Shown: piece by piece, positions 1-10,278 of the stretch
Layout of the letters: every line of letters begins with the position of its first letter
How positions within the stretch are numbered: position 1 is the first letter of the stretch
Assembly: GCA_947627055.1 (NCBI GenBank)
Contig: CANQUS010000002.1
Location: 1 to 64,000, forward strand
Reading direction: 5' to 3'
Length of the DNA: 64,000 nt
Origin: an uncultured Clostridia bacterium
Lineage (GTDB): Bacteria; Bacillota; Clostridia; Oscillospirales; Acutalibacteraceae
The notes under the pieces: model-generated
What the model was told of the DNA's origin: nothing
Seen by the model: the letters and a program-made list of their open reading frames with translations, nothing else
Databases searched by the model: none
Translations under genes and position numbers: made by a program

Positions 1-65
1 ATCTACAACAGAAAATCAAATGCATGAACCTTTTGAACGATCTGCTGTGAATGGGGCGGCGGTCG

Positions 66-157
66 TTTAACGATTACACCCAAAAATCCAACGATTACCC
101 ATAAGTTCAACGATTGCCCCCATAAATTCAACGGTTACTAATCTTTCAACGGTTATA
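66..157. repeat. Degenerate tandem repeat, about 5 units of ~18-21 bp (consensus approx. TTCAACGATTACCCATAA)
   Basis: Visible series: tttaacgattacaccc / tccaacgattaccc / ttcaacgattgccccc / ttcaacggttac / ttcaacggttat. Confidence 0.6.
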
Positions 158-288
158 CGCTTGAAAACAGCCGGGAAAGAGGATGAAAACAGGAGCGTTT
201 CGACTTGCTGGCGGCTAAATAATCGTAAGCGCACGGACGCCGAAAGCGGCGAAAAGCCCTGTTTTCAAGCCTTTTTCGGGCATAAAGC

Positions 289-333
289 AAGAACCCTAAC
301 TTCGATACACTTTGTATCAGAATTAGGGTTCTT
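289..333 (-). terminator. Long hairpin just downstream of tRNA-Ser
   Basis: AAGAACCCTAA...GATACActtTGTATC...TTAGGGTTCTT inverted repeat. Confidence 0.5.
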
Positions 334-336
334 ATT

Positions 337-426
337 TGGCGGAGAGTGTGGGATTCGAACCCACGTGCCCAGAATGGACAACCGCATTTCGAGTGCGGCT
401 CGTTATGACCACTTCGATAACTCTCC
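337..426 (-). tRNA. tRNA-Ser(CGA), CCA encoded
   Basis: Reverse strand GGAGAGT...GCCGCACTCGAAATGCGGT (anticodon CGA)...GGTTCGAATCC...ACTCTCCGCCA; acceptor, long variable arm and T-loop recognisable. Confidence 0.92.
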
Positions 427-670
427 GTGTGTTAATCTTCAACATCGGCTCTCAAAAGTGCTTTGGAAAAGCGAGAGAACTGATGGAGAGAACTACAACA
501 TATCTACTTTTCAAGGATAACCGAAAACCATTGTAAAATTAAGATTTTTCTGCGCAACTGTCCAAAGTGGTTTCCGTTTTAGTGTCAGTTTCGTTAATAT
601 TAACCTACTTGTGTTAAACCATCGCAATATTTAAAAAGCAGTCGTATAACTTCCATTAAGACGCTATATA

Positions 671-699
671 ATAATATCTTAATTACAATAAAAAGTCAA
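671..699 (-). promoter_or_regulatory. Possible sigma-A promoter oriented toward tRNA-Ser
   Basis: Reverse strand TTGACT-17 nt-TATTAT; long distance to the tRNA, so tentative. Confidence 0.35.
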
Positions 700-757
700 G
701 ATGAAATTTGTAAATTACAATAAAAATGTATGTATGTGTTAAAACGATATGAACCAA

Positions 758-1257
758 TAAAAAGAGAAGCAACTTCAAAATATGGTATAATGGAATCACC
801 AAAAAAGACATTAACCAGAAAAGGGAGTTACTTCTCATGAACATGATCACACAAGAAGCAAAGAAAAGGCAAGCAGCAGTTAAATGTGTAATAAAAACAG
901 GAAAAGGTAATGCCAGTCGTCAATATGGAGTAAGTCTATCAAGTGTAAAACGGTGGTGTGCAAGATACGACGGAACATGGCAATCACTGAAGGACACACA
1001 GTAAAAGAGGATCGATCAAAGATATTTCTACGATTGGTAAACATTCAGAAGTGTCGATGAGTTAAACAGGTAGCTGAAGGAACATCTTAAATGGAGCAAT
1101 AACAAGTCCATGAGGACACTTGGATGGAAAAGTGCTAATCAGTTATTGGCAGAGAAGCTCACAGCCTGAACCGCCGATTTTCCCGCCTGTGGAGTGGAGC
1201 GTAGCGGAACGGAAAAGGCGGGAAAACCATTATACCATATTGTTGCTTTTATTTTTA
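758..1257 (+). mobile_element. Relic IS element with imperfect terminal inverted repeats
   Basis: Left aaaaagagaagcaacttcaaaatatggtataatgg; right ccattataccatattgttgcttttattttt is its imperfect reverse complement; enclosed transposase is decayed. Confidence 0.6.
838..1169 (+). pseudogene. Decayed IS481-like transposase (N- and C-terminal pieces, in-frame stops)
   Basis: MNMITQEAKKRQAAVKCVIKTGKGNASRQYGVSLSSVKRWC... then KRIDQRYFYDW*TFRSVDELNR*LKEHLKWSNNKSMRTLGWKSANQLLAEKLTA*. Confidence 0.65.
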
Positions 1258-1319
1258 CTTTAAATAGTTTATATCTATTTACAACGCAGAGAAAATTTTT
1301 TCTGCGTAAGATAAAAAAC

Positions 1320-1369
1320 TTGACATATACCCGAGCGGGGTATATAATTAAAATACCTATATAGGGTAT
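1320..1369 (+). promoter_or_regulatory. csoR-copA promoter with CsoR-type operators
   Basis: TTGACA(1320)-17-TATAAT(1343); TATACCCgagcGGGGTATA in the spacer and a second ATACCtatataGGGTAT downstream. Confidence 0.7.
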
Positions 1370-1400
1370 CTTAAAAATTTATGAAAGGTGGATAAAAACG

Positions 1401-1712
1401 ATGGAAAGCAAAGAAAAGAAATGCCCTGACTGTCGAAGGATTAAGGAACGCTCTGAAAAAGAATATAAGCTGCTCATTAACAGGCTGAACCGAATTGAGG
1501 GGCAGATTCGCGGTATAAAAGGCATGGTTGAGCGCAATGCTTATTGCCCTGATATTTTAATACAGGTCGCGGCAGCTAATGCGGCTTTAAACGCCTTTAA
1601 CAAGGAGCTTCTTACCAATCATATCAAAACCTGTGTTGCAGATGATATTCGTAGCGGCAAGGATGAAACTATTGACGAGCTTGTAGCTGTTTTGCAAAAG
1701 CTGATGAAATGA
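1401..1712 (+). CDS. csoR: CsoR-family copper-sensing repressor
   Basis: LINRLNRIEGQIRGIKGMVE..YCPDILIQVAA..NHIKTCV family pattern with Cys/His/Cys positions. Confidence 0.9.
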   Translation: MESKEKKCPDCRRIKERSEKEYKLLINRLNRIEGQIRGIKGMVERNAYCPDILIQVAAANAALNAFNKELLTNHIKTCVADDIRSGKDETIDELVAVLQKLMK

Positions 1713-1721
1713 GGTGATCCA

Positions 1722-4217
1722 ATGGATCAATTTAATGTTACAGGAATGAGCTGTGCCGCCTGCGCTGCAAGAATCGAAAAGGCCGTAAGCAGGGTAAAAG
1801 GCGTAAATTCATGCTCTGTGAGCTTGCTGACAAACTCCATGAGCATTGACGGTACAGCTTCTGATGAGGAAATCATTACCGCTGTAAGAGCCGCAGGATA
1901 TGACGCATCTAAAAAAGGTGCAAAAACAACCGCCTCCTCGCAGAATGACAGTATACTTTATGATCATGAAACACCCTTGCTCAAAAAAAGATTGATTGCA
2001 TCAATTGTGTTCCTCGTCATACTAATGTATATTTCGATGGGACATATGATGTGGGGATGGCCTCTCCCATCCTTTATTGCTGAGAATCATATTGCAATGG
2101 GGCTTGTGCAGCTTTTATTGACAGCTGTTATTATGGTCATCAATCAGAAATTTTTTATAAGTGGTTTTAAGAGTTTATTGCATGGTTCACCCAGTATGGA
2201 TACGCTTGTAGCGCTCGGATCGGGCGCGGCGTTTGTTTATAGCTGTTACGCGCTTTTTGCCATGACTGACGCACAGGTAAACGGAGACATGAAAGCTGTA
2301 ATGGGGTATATGCATGAATTATATTTTGAATCTGCGGCGATGATTTTAACTCTTATTACTGTAGGTAAAACGCTTGAGGCACGTTCAAAAGGCAAAACGA
2401 CCGATGCGCTGAAGGGACTTATGAGACTTGCTCCTAAGACTGCGAATATTATACGTGACGGTAAGGAGGAAACGGTTCAAATCGAGGAGGTTAAAAAAGG
2501 CGATATTTTTATTGTAAGACCTGGTGAAAATATACCGGTTGATGGTATAATAGTCGAGGGAAGCAGCGCAGTCAACGAGTCGGCACTAACAGGTGAGAGT
2601 ATTCCCGTGGATAAATCTGTCGGAAACGAGATCTCTGCTGCGACAATAAATCAATCGGGTTTTATAAAATGCGAGGCTTCGCGCGTCGGAGAGGATACGA
2701 CTCTATCAAAAATCATTAAAATGGTAAGCGATGCTGCCGCGACGAAAGCACCTATTGCAAAAGCGGCGGATAAGGTTTCCGGCATATTTGTTCCCGCTGT
2801 CATAATTATAGCGGCAGTAACAATAGCGGTATGGCTTCTTGCGGGGAGCGGAGTCGGATTTGCACTTGCAAGAGGAATATCTGTTCTTGTTATAAGCTGC
2901 CCATGTGCGCTCGGCTTGGCAACGCCTGTTGCAATAATGGTCGGCAGCGGCGTCGGGGCAAAAAACGGAATACTTTTTAAAACCGCCGTCTCACTTGAGG
3001 AAACAGGAAAAACGAAAATTATTACACTTGATAAAACAGGTACAATCACAAAAGGCGAACCGTGCGTAACCGATATTATAACTAACGGTACTGCCGAAGA
3101 TGAGCTTATGCGGCTTGCTTATTCACTTGAGAAAAAAAGTGAACATCCTATTGCAAAGGCAATAATCAAGAGAGCTGAGGAGATGGGAGTCATCGCCTAT
3201 GAAACGACCGACTTTAAGGCTCTCGCGGGAAACGGTCTTTCTGCAATGCTCAACGGTGAGAATATTTTGGGCGGTAATGTAAAACTTATATCAGAACACA
3301 TAGATGTCCCGAAGGAAATACTTTCTTCTGCTGAAGCTCTCGCTGATATGGGAAAGACACCCTTGCTTTTTTTAAAGGGAGATAAACTTCTCGGCATGAT
3401 AGCCGTTTCCGATGTTATTAAGGAGGACAGCCCGAAAGCGGTGAAGGAGCTTCAAAATATGGGCATCCGTGTGGTAATGCTTACGGGAGATAATGAAAAA
3501 ACTGCTGCGGCGATAGGCAATCAGTCCGGTGTCGATGAGGTTATCGCAGGTGTTCTGCCCACAGGTAAGGAGGCTGTTGTACAAAGACTTAAAAAACACG
3601 GTAAGGTCACTATGGTAGGTGACGGCATAAATGATGCGCCCGCGCTGACGAGAGCGGATGTCGGCATAGCTATCGGAGCAGGGACGGATATTGCTATTGA
3701 TTCAGCGGATATTGTCCTCATGAACAGCAGGCTTACTGATGCCGCAGCTGCTATAAGATTGAGCCGTGCCACTCTCCGTAATATACATCAGAACCTTTTT
3801 TGGGCATTTATCTATAATGTTATAGGTATTCCTCTTGCTTCGGGAGTATTTATAAATTTATTTGGCTGGAAGCTTGACCCGATGTTCGCTGCCGCAGCGA
3901 TGAGCCTTTCAAGCGTCTGTGTTGTTACAAACGCACTAAGGCTTAATTTTCTCAATATAAGAAACCCCAGGCATGATATAAAAAGAAAATCTAAAACAAA
4001 AAAGGAGACAAAAACAATGACAAAAACTATTAAAATTGAGGGCATGATGTGTTCGCACTGTGAGGCAACCGTAAAAAATGCGCTTGAAGCGTTGTCTGCG
4101 GTTGACGAGGCCGTCGTAAGCCATGAGAAAGGCACGGCTGTCGTAACTCTAAACAGCGAAATACCAGACAGCGCTTTGAAAAAAGCGGTCGAAGACAAGG
4201 GATATAAGGTAATATAA
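1722..4217 (+). CDS. copA: Cu+-exporting P1B-ATPase with N-terminal HMA and C-terminally fused CopZ-like HMA
   Basis: GMSCAACAARIE, CPCALGLATP, DKTGTIT, and C-terminal GMMCSHCEATVKNAL. Confidence 0.93.
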   Translation: MDQFNVTGMSCAACAARIEKAVSRVKGVNSCSVSLLTNSMSIDGTASDEEIITAVRAAGYDASKKGAKTTASSQNDSILYDHETPLLKKRLIASIVFLVILMYISMGHMMWGWPLPSFIAENHIAMGLVQLLLTAVIMVINQKFFISGFKSLLHGSPSMDTLVALGSGAAFVYSCYALFAMTDAQVNGDMKAVMGYMHELYFESAAMILTLITVGKTLEARSKGKTTDALKGLMRLAPKTANIIRDGKEETVQIEEVKKGDIFIVRPGENIPVDGIIVEGSSAVNESALTGESIPVDKSVGNEISAATINQSGFIKCEASRVGEDTTLSKIIKMVSDAAATKAPIAKAADKVSGIFVPAVIIIAAVTIAVWLLAGSGVGFALARGISVLVISCPCALGLATPVAIMVGSGVGAKNGILFKTAVSLEETGKTKIITLDKTGTITKGEPCVTDIITNGTAEDELMRLAYSLEKKSEHPIAKAIIKRAEEMGVIAYETTDFKALAGNGLSAMLNGENILGGNVKLISEHIDVPKEILSSAEALADMGKTPLLFLKGDKLLGMIAVSDVIKEDSPKAVKELQNMGIRVVMLTGDNEKTAAAIGNQSGVDEVIAGVLPTGKEAVVQRLKKHGKVTMVGDGINDAPALTRADVGIAIGAGTDIAIDSADIVLMNSRLTDAAAAIRLSRATLRNIHQNLFWAFIYNVIGIPLASGVFINLFGWKLDPMFAAAAMSLSSVCVVTNALRLNFLNIRNPRHDIKRKSKTKKETKTMTKTIKIEGMMCSHCEATVKNALEALSAVDEAVVSHEKGTAVVTLNSEIPDSALKKAVEDKGYKVI

Positions 4218-4229
4218 GGACTCACCTTA

Positions 4230-4562
4230 TATAATTAGAAAATTACTATTGACATTGAAAAAGCATAGTAGTATAATTCTAAATATAGTTAAAACCGATG
4301 AACAAGAGTAGTAAGGCTTTTGTGATATGCCAAGAGAGTCGGCGGTTGGTGCGAGTCCGGCTGTATCCATTTGCCCGAATGGACTTGTAAGGGCAGCAGG
4401 AAACCGAATTTTCGGGAGTAATGGCTGACGGGAACCCTGTCCGTTATCAGTGGGGTACGTATGAAGTACGCAAAATGAGTGGGCATTTTTGCCAATTTGG
4501 GTGGTACCGCAGAAGCTTATGGCTTTTGTCCCAAGGAGTAATCTCCTTGGGACAAAAGCCTT
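4230..4562 (+). promoter_or_regulatory. T-box leader with Trp (UGG) specifier, antiterminator and terminator
   Basis: AGAGAG motif, GAA-UGG-ACTT specifier region (4380-4382), GGGTGGTACCGC T-box sequence, then GGCTTTTGTCCCAAGGAG/CTCCTTGGGACAAAAGCC terminator. Confidence 0.9.
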
Positions 4563-4592
4563 TATTATTTAAGTTAAAGTGAGGTATATAAT

Positions 4593-6047
4593 ATGATAAA
4601 GCCATCATGTGATGAGATTGTAGAGCTTGCCAAAAGCTATAATACGATTCCTGTTTGTAAGGAGATTTTAGCGGATGTTATAACGCCGATCACACTTCTG
4701 CGCAGGATAGCTGCCTCGAAAAAGCGCTTTTTCCTGCTTGAAAGTATTGAGGGCGGAGAAAAATGGGGGAGATATTCGTTTATAGGCTATGATCCTATCA
4801 TGCGCATAAGCTGCAAAAATGCTGTTGTTGTCACGGAAAAAAACGGCGAGAGGAAAAGCATAGAGACTAAAAAACCTCTTGAGGTTCTTCGTTCAGTTCT
4901 AAAGAATTACAAGGCTCCAAGATTAAAGGAGCTTCCGCCGTTTACAGGTGGGCTTGCTGGATATTTTTCATACGCAATGATAGGCTATGCCGAACCGAAA
5001 CTCAAAATCAAGAGCGGTGAGCTCAACGATTATGACGTAATGCTTTTTGATAAGGTCATAGCGTATGACCACCTGAAGCAAAAAATCTGTGTCATAGTGA
5101 ATATGTCAACAGATAAGATTTTAGAAAATTATGGAAAAGCTACTGCTGAAATAGAAAAAGTAATAAACCTGATAAACGACGTTTCACCGCTTCCTGAGAT
5201 GAAGGGCAGAATGAAATCCGAATTTGAGTGCAATGTTACACGTGACGAATACTGTGATATTATCGAGAGAACAAAGGAATATATTTGTGACGGCGATATT
5301 TTTCAGGCGGTCATTTCTAGAAAGTTTACCTGTAAATATGAGGGCAGTCTTATAAACGCCTACCGCCTTTTAAGAACGATAAACCCATCACCGTATATGG
5401 TATTCATGAATATTGACGGAGATGAGATAATCAGCACCTCACCCGAAACACTCGTTCGTTTACAGGAAGGCAGGCTTTATACATTCCCCGTCGCCGGTTC
5501 AAGACCCAGAGGAAAAACCGATGAGGAGGACGCAGCTCTCGAAAAATCGCTTTTGAGCGACGCTAAGGAGCTTTCCGAGCATAATATGCTCGTTGATCTC
5601 GGCAGAAATGACCTCGGCAGAATCTCAAGGTTTGATTCGGTTGAGGTCACAAGGTACATGGATATCCACAGATATTCCAAGATAATGCACATATGTTCCC
5701 AGGTGGAATCGAACATAAGGGACGGCTGTGACGCCGTGGACGCTATCGAGTCGGTTCTGCCTGCGGGAACGCTTTCGGGCGCGCCTAAAATAAGAGCCTG
5801 TGAAATAATCGAGGAGCAAGAGTCACTTCCGAGAGATATTTACGGCGGCGCACTCGGATATATGGACTTTTCGGGTAATCTCGATACCTGCATTGCTATA
5901 CGAATGGCTGTTAAGAAAAACGATAACGTTTATATCCAGGCAGGCGGAGGCATAGTTGCCGACAGTATCCCTCAAAACGAATATGAGGAATCGGCGAACA
6001 AGGCTGCCGCCGTAATGAATGCGGTCAGAAATGCTCAAGAACTTTAA
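4593..6047 (+). CDS. trpE: Anthranilate synthase component I
   Basis: Chorismate-binding motifs ...FPVAGSRPRGKTDEED...LSGAPKIRACEIIEE; downstream of Trp T-box. Confidence 0.95.
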   Translation: MIKPSCDEIVELAKSYNTIPVCKEILADVITPITLLRRIAASKKRFFLLESIEGGEKWGRYSFIGYDPIMRISCKNAVVVTEKNGERKSIETKKPLEVLRSVLKNYKAPRLKELPPFTGGLAGYFSYAMIGYAEPKLKIKSGELNDYDVMLFDKVIAYDHLKQKICVIVNMSTDKILENYGKATAEIEKVINLINDVSPLPEMKGRMKSEFECNVTRDEYCDIIERTKEYICDGDIFQAVISRKFTCKYEGSLINAYRLLRTINPSPYMVFMNIDGDEIISTSPETLVRLQEGRLYTFPVAGSRPRGKTDEEDAALEKSLLSDAKELSEHNMLVDLGRNDLGRISRFDSVEVTRYMDIHRYSKIMHICSQVESNIRDGCDAVDAIESVLPAGTLSGAPKIRACEIIEEQESLPRDIYGGALGYMDFSGNLDTCIAIRMAVKKNDNVYIQAGGGIVADSIPQNEYEESANKAAAVMNAVRNAQEL

Positions 6048-6060
6048 AAAGGGTGATAAA

Positions 6061-6624
6061 ATGATACTTCTTATTGATAATTATGACAGCTTTTCATATA
6101 ATCTTGTTCAGCTCGCGGGTTCACTTGATCCCGACGTCAAGGTTATACGAAATGACGAGCTTACAGTCGATGAGGTTCGTGCGCTTGCTCCGTCGCACAT
6201 AATACTTTCACCGGGACCTTGCTATCCGAAGGATGCGGGAATATGCGAGGAGGTCGCGGTTCGGCTTTCAGACTTTCCGATACTCGGCGTTTGTCTCGGT
6301 CATCAGGCTATATGCGAGGCATACGGAGGAAAAATAGTCCACGCAAAGCAGCTTATGCACGGCAAGATGAGTATTGTTGATATTGATAACTCATGTCCGA
6401 TTTTTGAGGGCTTGCCGAGCAAAATAGAAGTTGCGCGCTATCATTCGCTTATTGCAGATGACGATACCCTGCCGGAGTGTCTCGAGGTCATGTCACGTGA
6501 CTCGATAGGGGAGATAATGGCTGTTAAACACAAGGAGAAGAATGTCTACGGTGTGCAGTTCCACCCTGAGTCTATTTTAACGCCTCTTGGTAAAACGATC
6601 ATGAAAAACTTTTTATCTATTTAA
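6061..6624 (+). CDS. trpG: Anthranilate synthase component II (GATase I)
   Basis: MILLIDNYDSFSYNL...GVCLGHQAICE...GVQFHPES. Confidence 0.95.
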   Translation: MILLIDNYDSFSYNLVQLAGSLDPDVKVIRNDELTVDEVRALAPSHIILSPGPCYPKDAGICEEVAVRLSDFPILGVCLGHQAICEAYGGKIVHAKQLMHGKMSIVDIDNSCPIFEGLPSKIEVARYHSLIADDDTLPECLEVMSRDSIGEIMAVKHKEKNVYGVQFHPESILTPLGKTIMKNFLSI

Positions 6625-6657
6625 GAATAAACTAATTAAATTTTGGAGGTATGCAAG

Positions 6658-7671
6658 ATGATCAAAGAGTCAATTCATAAGCTGGTTTTGGGAGAAAATC
6701 TTGATATTGAGGAAACTAAAACGGTTATGCGCGAGATAATGGAAGGCGAGGCAACTAACGCACAAATAGCCGCATTCATCACCGCTTTGAGAATCAAGGG
6801 TGAAACTGTTGACGAAATTACTGCCTGTGCGAGCGTTATGCGTGAAAAGGCTGTTAAGCTGAATACAAGCGACAGCGTCTTTGAAATTGTCGGTACAGGC
6901 GGCGACGAGGTTGGAACGTTTAATATCTCAACCACATCAGCTTTCGTCATATCCGCAGGCGGTGTCGCCGTTGCAAAGCACGGCAACAGAAGTGTATCGA
7001 GCAAAAGTGGCGCGGCGGATGTTCTTGAGAATCTCGGCGCGAAAATTACCCTCTCTCACGAGCAAAGCGAAAGGGTACTTGCAGATTGCGGCTTTACGTT
7101 TATGTTTGCGCCGAACTATCATGCTTCGTTAAAGTATGCCGCGCCTGTCAGAAAGGAAATAGGGATAAGGACAGTATTTAATATTCTCGGTCCTCTTACA
7201 AACCCCGCTTTTGCTCCGCTGCAGCTTATGGGTGTATATGAGGATTCGCTTGTCAGACCTATGGCAGAGGTACTGAAAAATCTCGGCGTCACATCAGGTA
7301 TGGTAGTTTGCGGCGACCACAGACTTGATGAGGCAACTGTTACGGGTGATAACCTTATTTGTGAGATAAAGGACGGAAAGATCAGGGAGTTTACTCTTGA
7401 GCCCAAAACACTCGGCTTTAAGAAAGCAGCTCTTGACGATATAATCGGCGGTACTCCTGAGGATAACGCACAGATCACACGCGATATTCTTTGCGGAAAG
7501 CTCAAGGACGCGAAGCGTGATACGATAGTTCTTAATTCTGCTCTTAGCTTCTATATCGCAGGAAAGACCGCAACGATAGAAGGCGGCGTAGTGCTGGCGA
7601 ACGAAATAATAGACAGCGGTAAGGCGAGAGTACAGCTCGAAAAGTATGTAAGCCTTACAAATGAGTATTAA
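6658..7671 (+). CDS. trpD: Anthranilate phosphoribosyltransferase
   Basis: VGTGGDEVGTFNISTTSAFV, KHGNRSVSSKSGAADVLE. Confidence 0.95.
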   Translation: MIKESIHKLVLGENLDIEETKTVMREIMEGEATNAQIAAFITALRIKGETVDEITACASVMREKAVKLNTSDSVFEIVGTGGDEVGTFNISTTSAFVISAGGVAVAKHGNRSVSSKSGAADVLENLGAKITLSHEQSERVLADCGFTFMFAPNYHASLKYAAPVRKEIGIRTVFNILGPLTNPAFAPLQLMGVYEDSLVRPMAEVLKNLGVTSGMVVCGDHRLDEATVTGDNLICEIKDGKIREFTLEPKTLGFKKAALDDIIGGTPEDNAQITRDILCGKLKDAKRDTIVLNSALSFYIAGKTATIEGGVVLANEIIDSGKARVQLEKYVSLTNEY

Positions 7672-7682
7672 GGAGAGGTAAA

Positions 7683-8456
7683 ATGATTCTTGACACACTG
7701 GCGGAGTCAACAAGGAAACGCATTGAGGCGAGAAAACTTATCACTCCGCTTGAAAAGCTGAAAAGAAAAGCCTCTCTGCTCGGAATGGGCGGCTTTGAGT
7801 TTGAAAACGCACTGAAAAATAAAGACATTGCTTTTATATGTGAGGTAAAAAAGGCGTCGCCGTCAAAGGGCATAATAGCGGAATGCTTTCCTTACCTTGA
7901 GATCGCTTCAGAATATGAAAAGGCGGGTGCGGATGCTGTTTCTGTTCTGACCGAGCCTGAATATTTTAAGGGCAGCGATGATTTTCTTCATGAGATAAGC
8001 AAGACCGTTTCAATTCCGCTGCTCCGTAAGGACTTTACGGTTGATGAGTATATGATTTACGAAGCGAGGATCATGGGAGCCTCCGCCGTACTTCTCATAT
8101 GCGCTTTGCTCGATACAGACACATTAAAGCACTATATAGAGGTATGTGACAGTCTGGGACTTTCCGCTCTCGTCGAGGCTCATACCGCTGAGGAAGTCAA
8201 TTCGGCACTAACGGCGGGGGCGAGGGTAATAGGAGTTAATAACCGCGACCTGAGAACCTTTGAAGTAGATATTGAAAACTGTATACGTTTGCGCTCGATA
8301 GTGCCCGATGACGTTGTTTTTGTTGCCGAGAGCGGCATCAAAAAGACCGATGATATAAAGCGTCTCCGCGCGGCAAACGTCAATGCAGTTCTTATCGGTG
8401 AAACGCTCATGCGTGCCGATGACAAAAAAGCTATGCTTGAAGCCTTAAGGGGCTGA
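7683..8456 (+). CDS. trpC: Indole-3-glycerol-phosphate synthase
   Basis: FICEVKKASPSKGII...LLRKDFTVDEYMI...IGVNNRDLRTFEVD. Confidence 0.95.
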   Translation: MILDTLAESTRKRIEARKLITPLEKLKRKASLLGMGGFEFENALKNKDIAFICEVKKASPSKGIIAECFPYLEIASEYEKAGADAVSVLTEPEYFKGSDDFLHEISKTVSIPLLRKDFTVDEYMIYEARIMGASAVLLICALLDTDTLKHYIEVCDSLGLSALVEAHTAEEVNSALTAGARVIGVNNRDLRTFEVDIENCIRLRSIVPDDVVFVAESGIKKTDDIKRLRAANVNAVLIGETLMRADDKKAMLEALRG

Positions 8457-8482
8457 ATTTTGCAGAGGAGAGATATACTGCT

Positions 8483-9094
8483 ATGCCGAAAATCAAAATA
8501 TGCGGTTTAAAGCGTATAGAGGATGTTGAAGCCGTCAACGAATATAAACCCGACTATATCGGTTTTGTATTTGCCGGGAAAAAGCGATATATCGAACCGC
8601 AGACAGCACATGTACTGAAACAAAACCTTTCTCCTGAGTTGAAGGCTGTCGGAGTTTTTGTTAATGCCGACACGGATCTTGTTCTGAAGCTTGTAGCCGA
8701 GGGAACAATAGATATGATTCAGCTTCACGGTGATGAGGGCGAGGAGTACATCCGCCATTTGCGTAAAAAAACAGATGCGCCGATCATTAAAGCTGTCAGA
8801 GTAAAAACAGTAAGTGATATATATAGCTGCGAGAGACTGTCGTGCGATTATATGCTTTTTGACACATTTGTCAAGGACAGTTACGGCGGGAGCGGTGTGA
8901 CGTTTGATTGGAGTATGATACCCAAGGTAAACAAGCCGTTCTTTCTCGCGGGGGGGCTGACGGAGGAAAATATAGCTACGGCGGCGAGGATAAATCCGTT
9001 TTGCCTTGACATAAGCAGCGGCGTCGAAACTGATGGATTTAAGGATAGAGAAAAAATTAAAAATATAATAGATATTGTTAGGAGTGTAAAATAA
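8483..9094 (+). CDS. trpF: Phosphoribosylanthranilate isomerase
   Basis: [16 protein letters not shown]...QLHGDE...[10 protein letters not shown]. Confidence 0.93.
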   Translation: MPKIKICGLKRIEDVEAVNEYKPDYIGFVFAGKKRYIEPQTAHVLKQNLSPELKAVGVFVNADTDLVLKLVAEGTIDMIQLHGDEGEEYIRHLRKKTDAPIIKAVRVKTVSDIYSCERLSCDYMLFDTFVKDSYGGSGVTFDWSMIPKVNKPFFLAGGLTEENIATAARINPFCLDISSGVETDGFKDREKIKNIIDIVRSVK

Positions 9095-10278
9095 TGTCGA
9101 AAGGAAAGTTTGGCGTTCACGGCGGGCAGTATATTCCCGAAACACTGATGAATGCCGTTATTGAGCTTGAACAGGCATATAATAAGTACAAAAATGATCC
9201 AGTATTTAACGAAGAACTGCAAACGCTTTTTAATGAATATGCGGGCAGACCGTCTCTTCTTTATTATGCCGAACATATGACGCGCGACCTCGGCGGAGCA
9301 AAAATATATCTTAAACGTGAGGATCTGAACCATACAGGCTCACATAAGATAAATAATGTAATCGGTCAGATGCTGCTTGCTAGGAAAATGGGCAAAACAC
9401 GCGTCATAGCCGAAACGGGAGCGGGGCAGCATGGTGTTGCTACGGCTACCGTCGCCGCGCTTATGGGCATGAAATGTGAGATATATATGGGCGAGACGGA
9501 TACGGAGCGCCAGGCGTTGAATGTCTATCGTATGGAGCTTCTCGGCGCAAAGGTGCATCCTGTAACGAGCGGCACAAAAACCCTAAAGGATGCTGTAAAC
9601 GAAACGATGCGTGAGTGGACGGCGAGAATAGAGGACACGCATTATGTTCTCGGCTCTGTCATGGGACCGCACCCGTTCCCGACTATCGTTCGTGACTTCC
9701 AGTCAGTCATCAGCAGAGAAATCAAGAGTCAGATGCTTGAAAAAGAGGGCAGACTTCCCGATGCGGTCATCGCCTGTGTAGGCGGCGGAAGCAACGCTAT
9801 GGGAGCCTTTTATAACTTTATTGACGATAATAACGTTCGTCTAATCGGCTGTGAGGCCGCCGGGCGCGGCGTTGATACAGGACTGACTGCCGCAACTATT
9901 TCTAAGGGAAGTCTTGGAATCTTCCACGGGATGAAGTCATATTTTTGTCAGGATGAGTTCGGGCAAATCGCACCGGTTTATTCAATTTCTGCAGGACTTG
10001 ACTACCCCGGCATCGGCCCCGAGCACGCTCATCTTCACGATATTGGCAGAGCGGAGTATGTGCCTGTAACCGATGATGAAGCAGTTGATGCCTTTGAGTA
10101 TCTTTCAAGAATAGAGGGGATCATTCCCGCAATCGAGAGCGCACACGCGGTCGCGTATGCAAAGAAGCTTGCGCCAACCATGCCAAAGGATAAAATAATA
10201 GTTATCAACATTTCGGGGCGCGGGGATAAGGACGTTGCTGCAATAGCAAGATACAGGGGGATTGACATTCATGAATAG
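9094..10278 (+). CDS. trpB: Tryptophan synthase beta chain
   Basis: [17 protein letters not shown] lysine motif; GRGDKD C-terminus. Confidence 0.96.
   Translation: MSKGKFGVHGGQYIPETLMNAVIELEQAYNKYKNDPVFNEELQTLFNEYAGRPSLLYYAEHMTRDLGGAKIYLKREDLNHTGSHKINNVIGQMLLARKMGKTRVIAETGAGQHGVATATVAALMGMKCEIYMGETDTERQALNVYRMELLGAKVHPVTSGTKTLKDAVNETMREWTARIEDTHYVLGSVMGPHPFPTIVRDFQSVISREIKSQMLEKEGRLPDAVIACVGGGSNAMGAFYNFIDDNNVRLIGCEAAGRGVDTGLTAATISKGSLGIFHGMKSYFCQDEFGQIAPVYSISAGLDYPGIGPEHAHLHDIGRAEYVPVTDDEAVDAFEYLSRIEGIIPAIESAHAVAYAKKLAPTMPKDKIIVINISGRGDKDVAAIARYRGIDIHE

Noticed and set aside
66-157. CRISPR array
   Set aside because: Units are contiguous and degenerate with no unique spacers; no cas genes. 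No CRISPR seen anywhere in the window.
161-536. Overlapping + ORFs (119 aa and 66 aa)
   Set aside because: They run across tRNA-Ser(CGA) on the other strand and its terminator; chance ORFs.
2651-4225. - strand ORFs inside copA
   Set aside because: Shadow ORFs of a clear P-type ATPase; same logic applied to antisense ORFs in trp, hyd, truA, glmM, ruv, recA and others.
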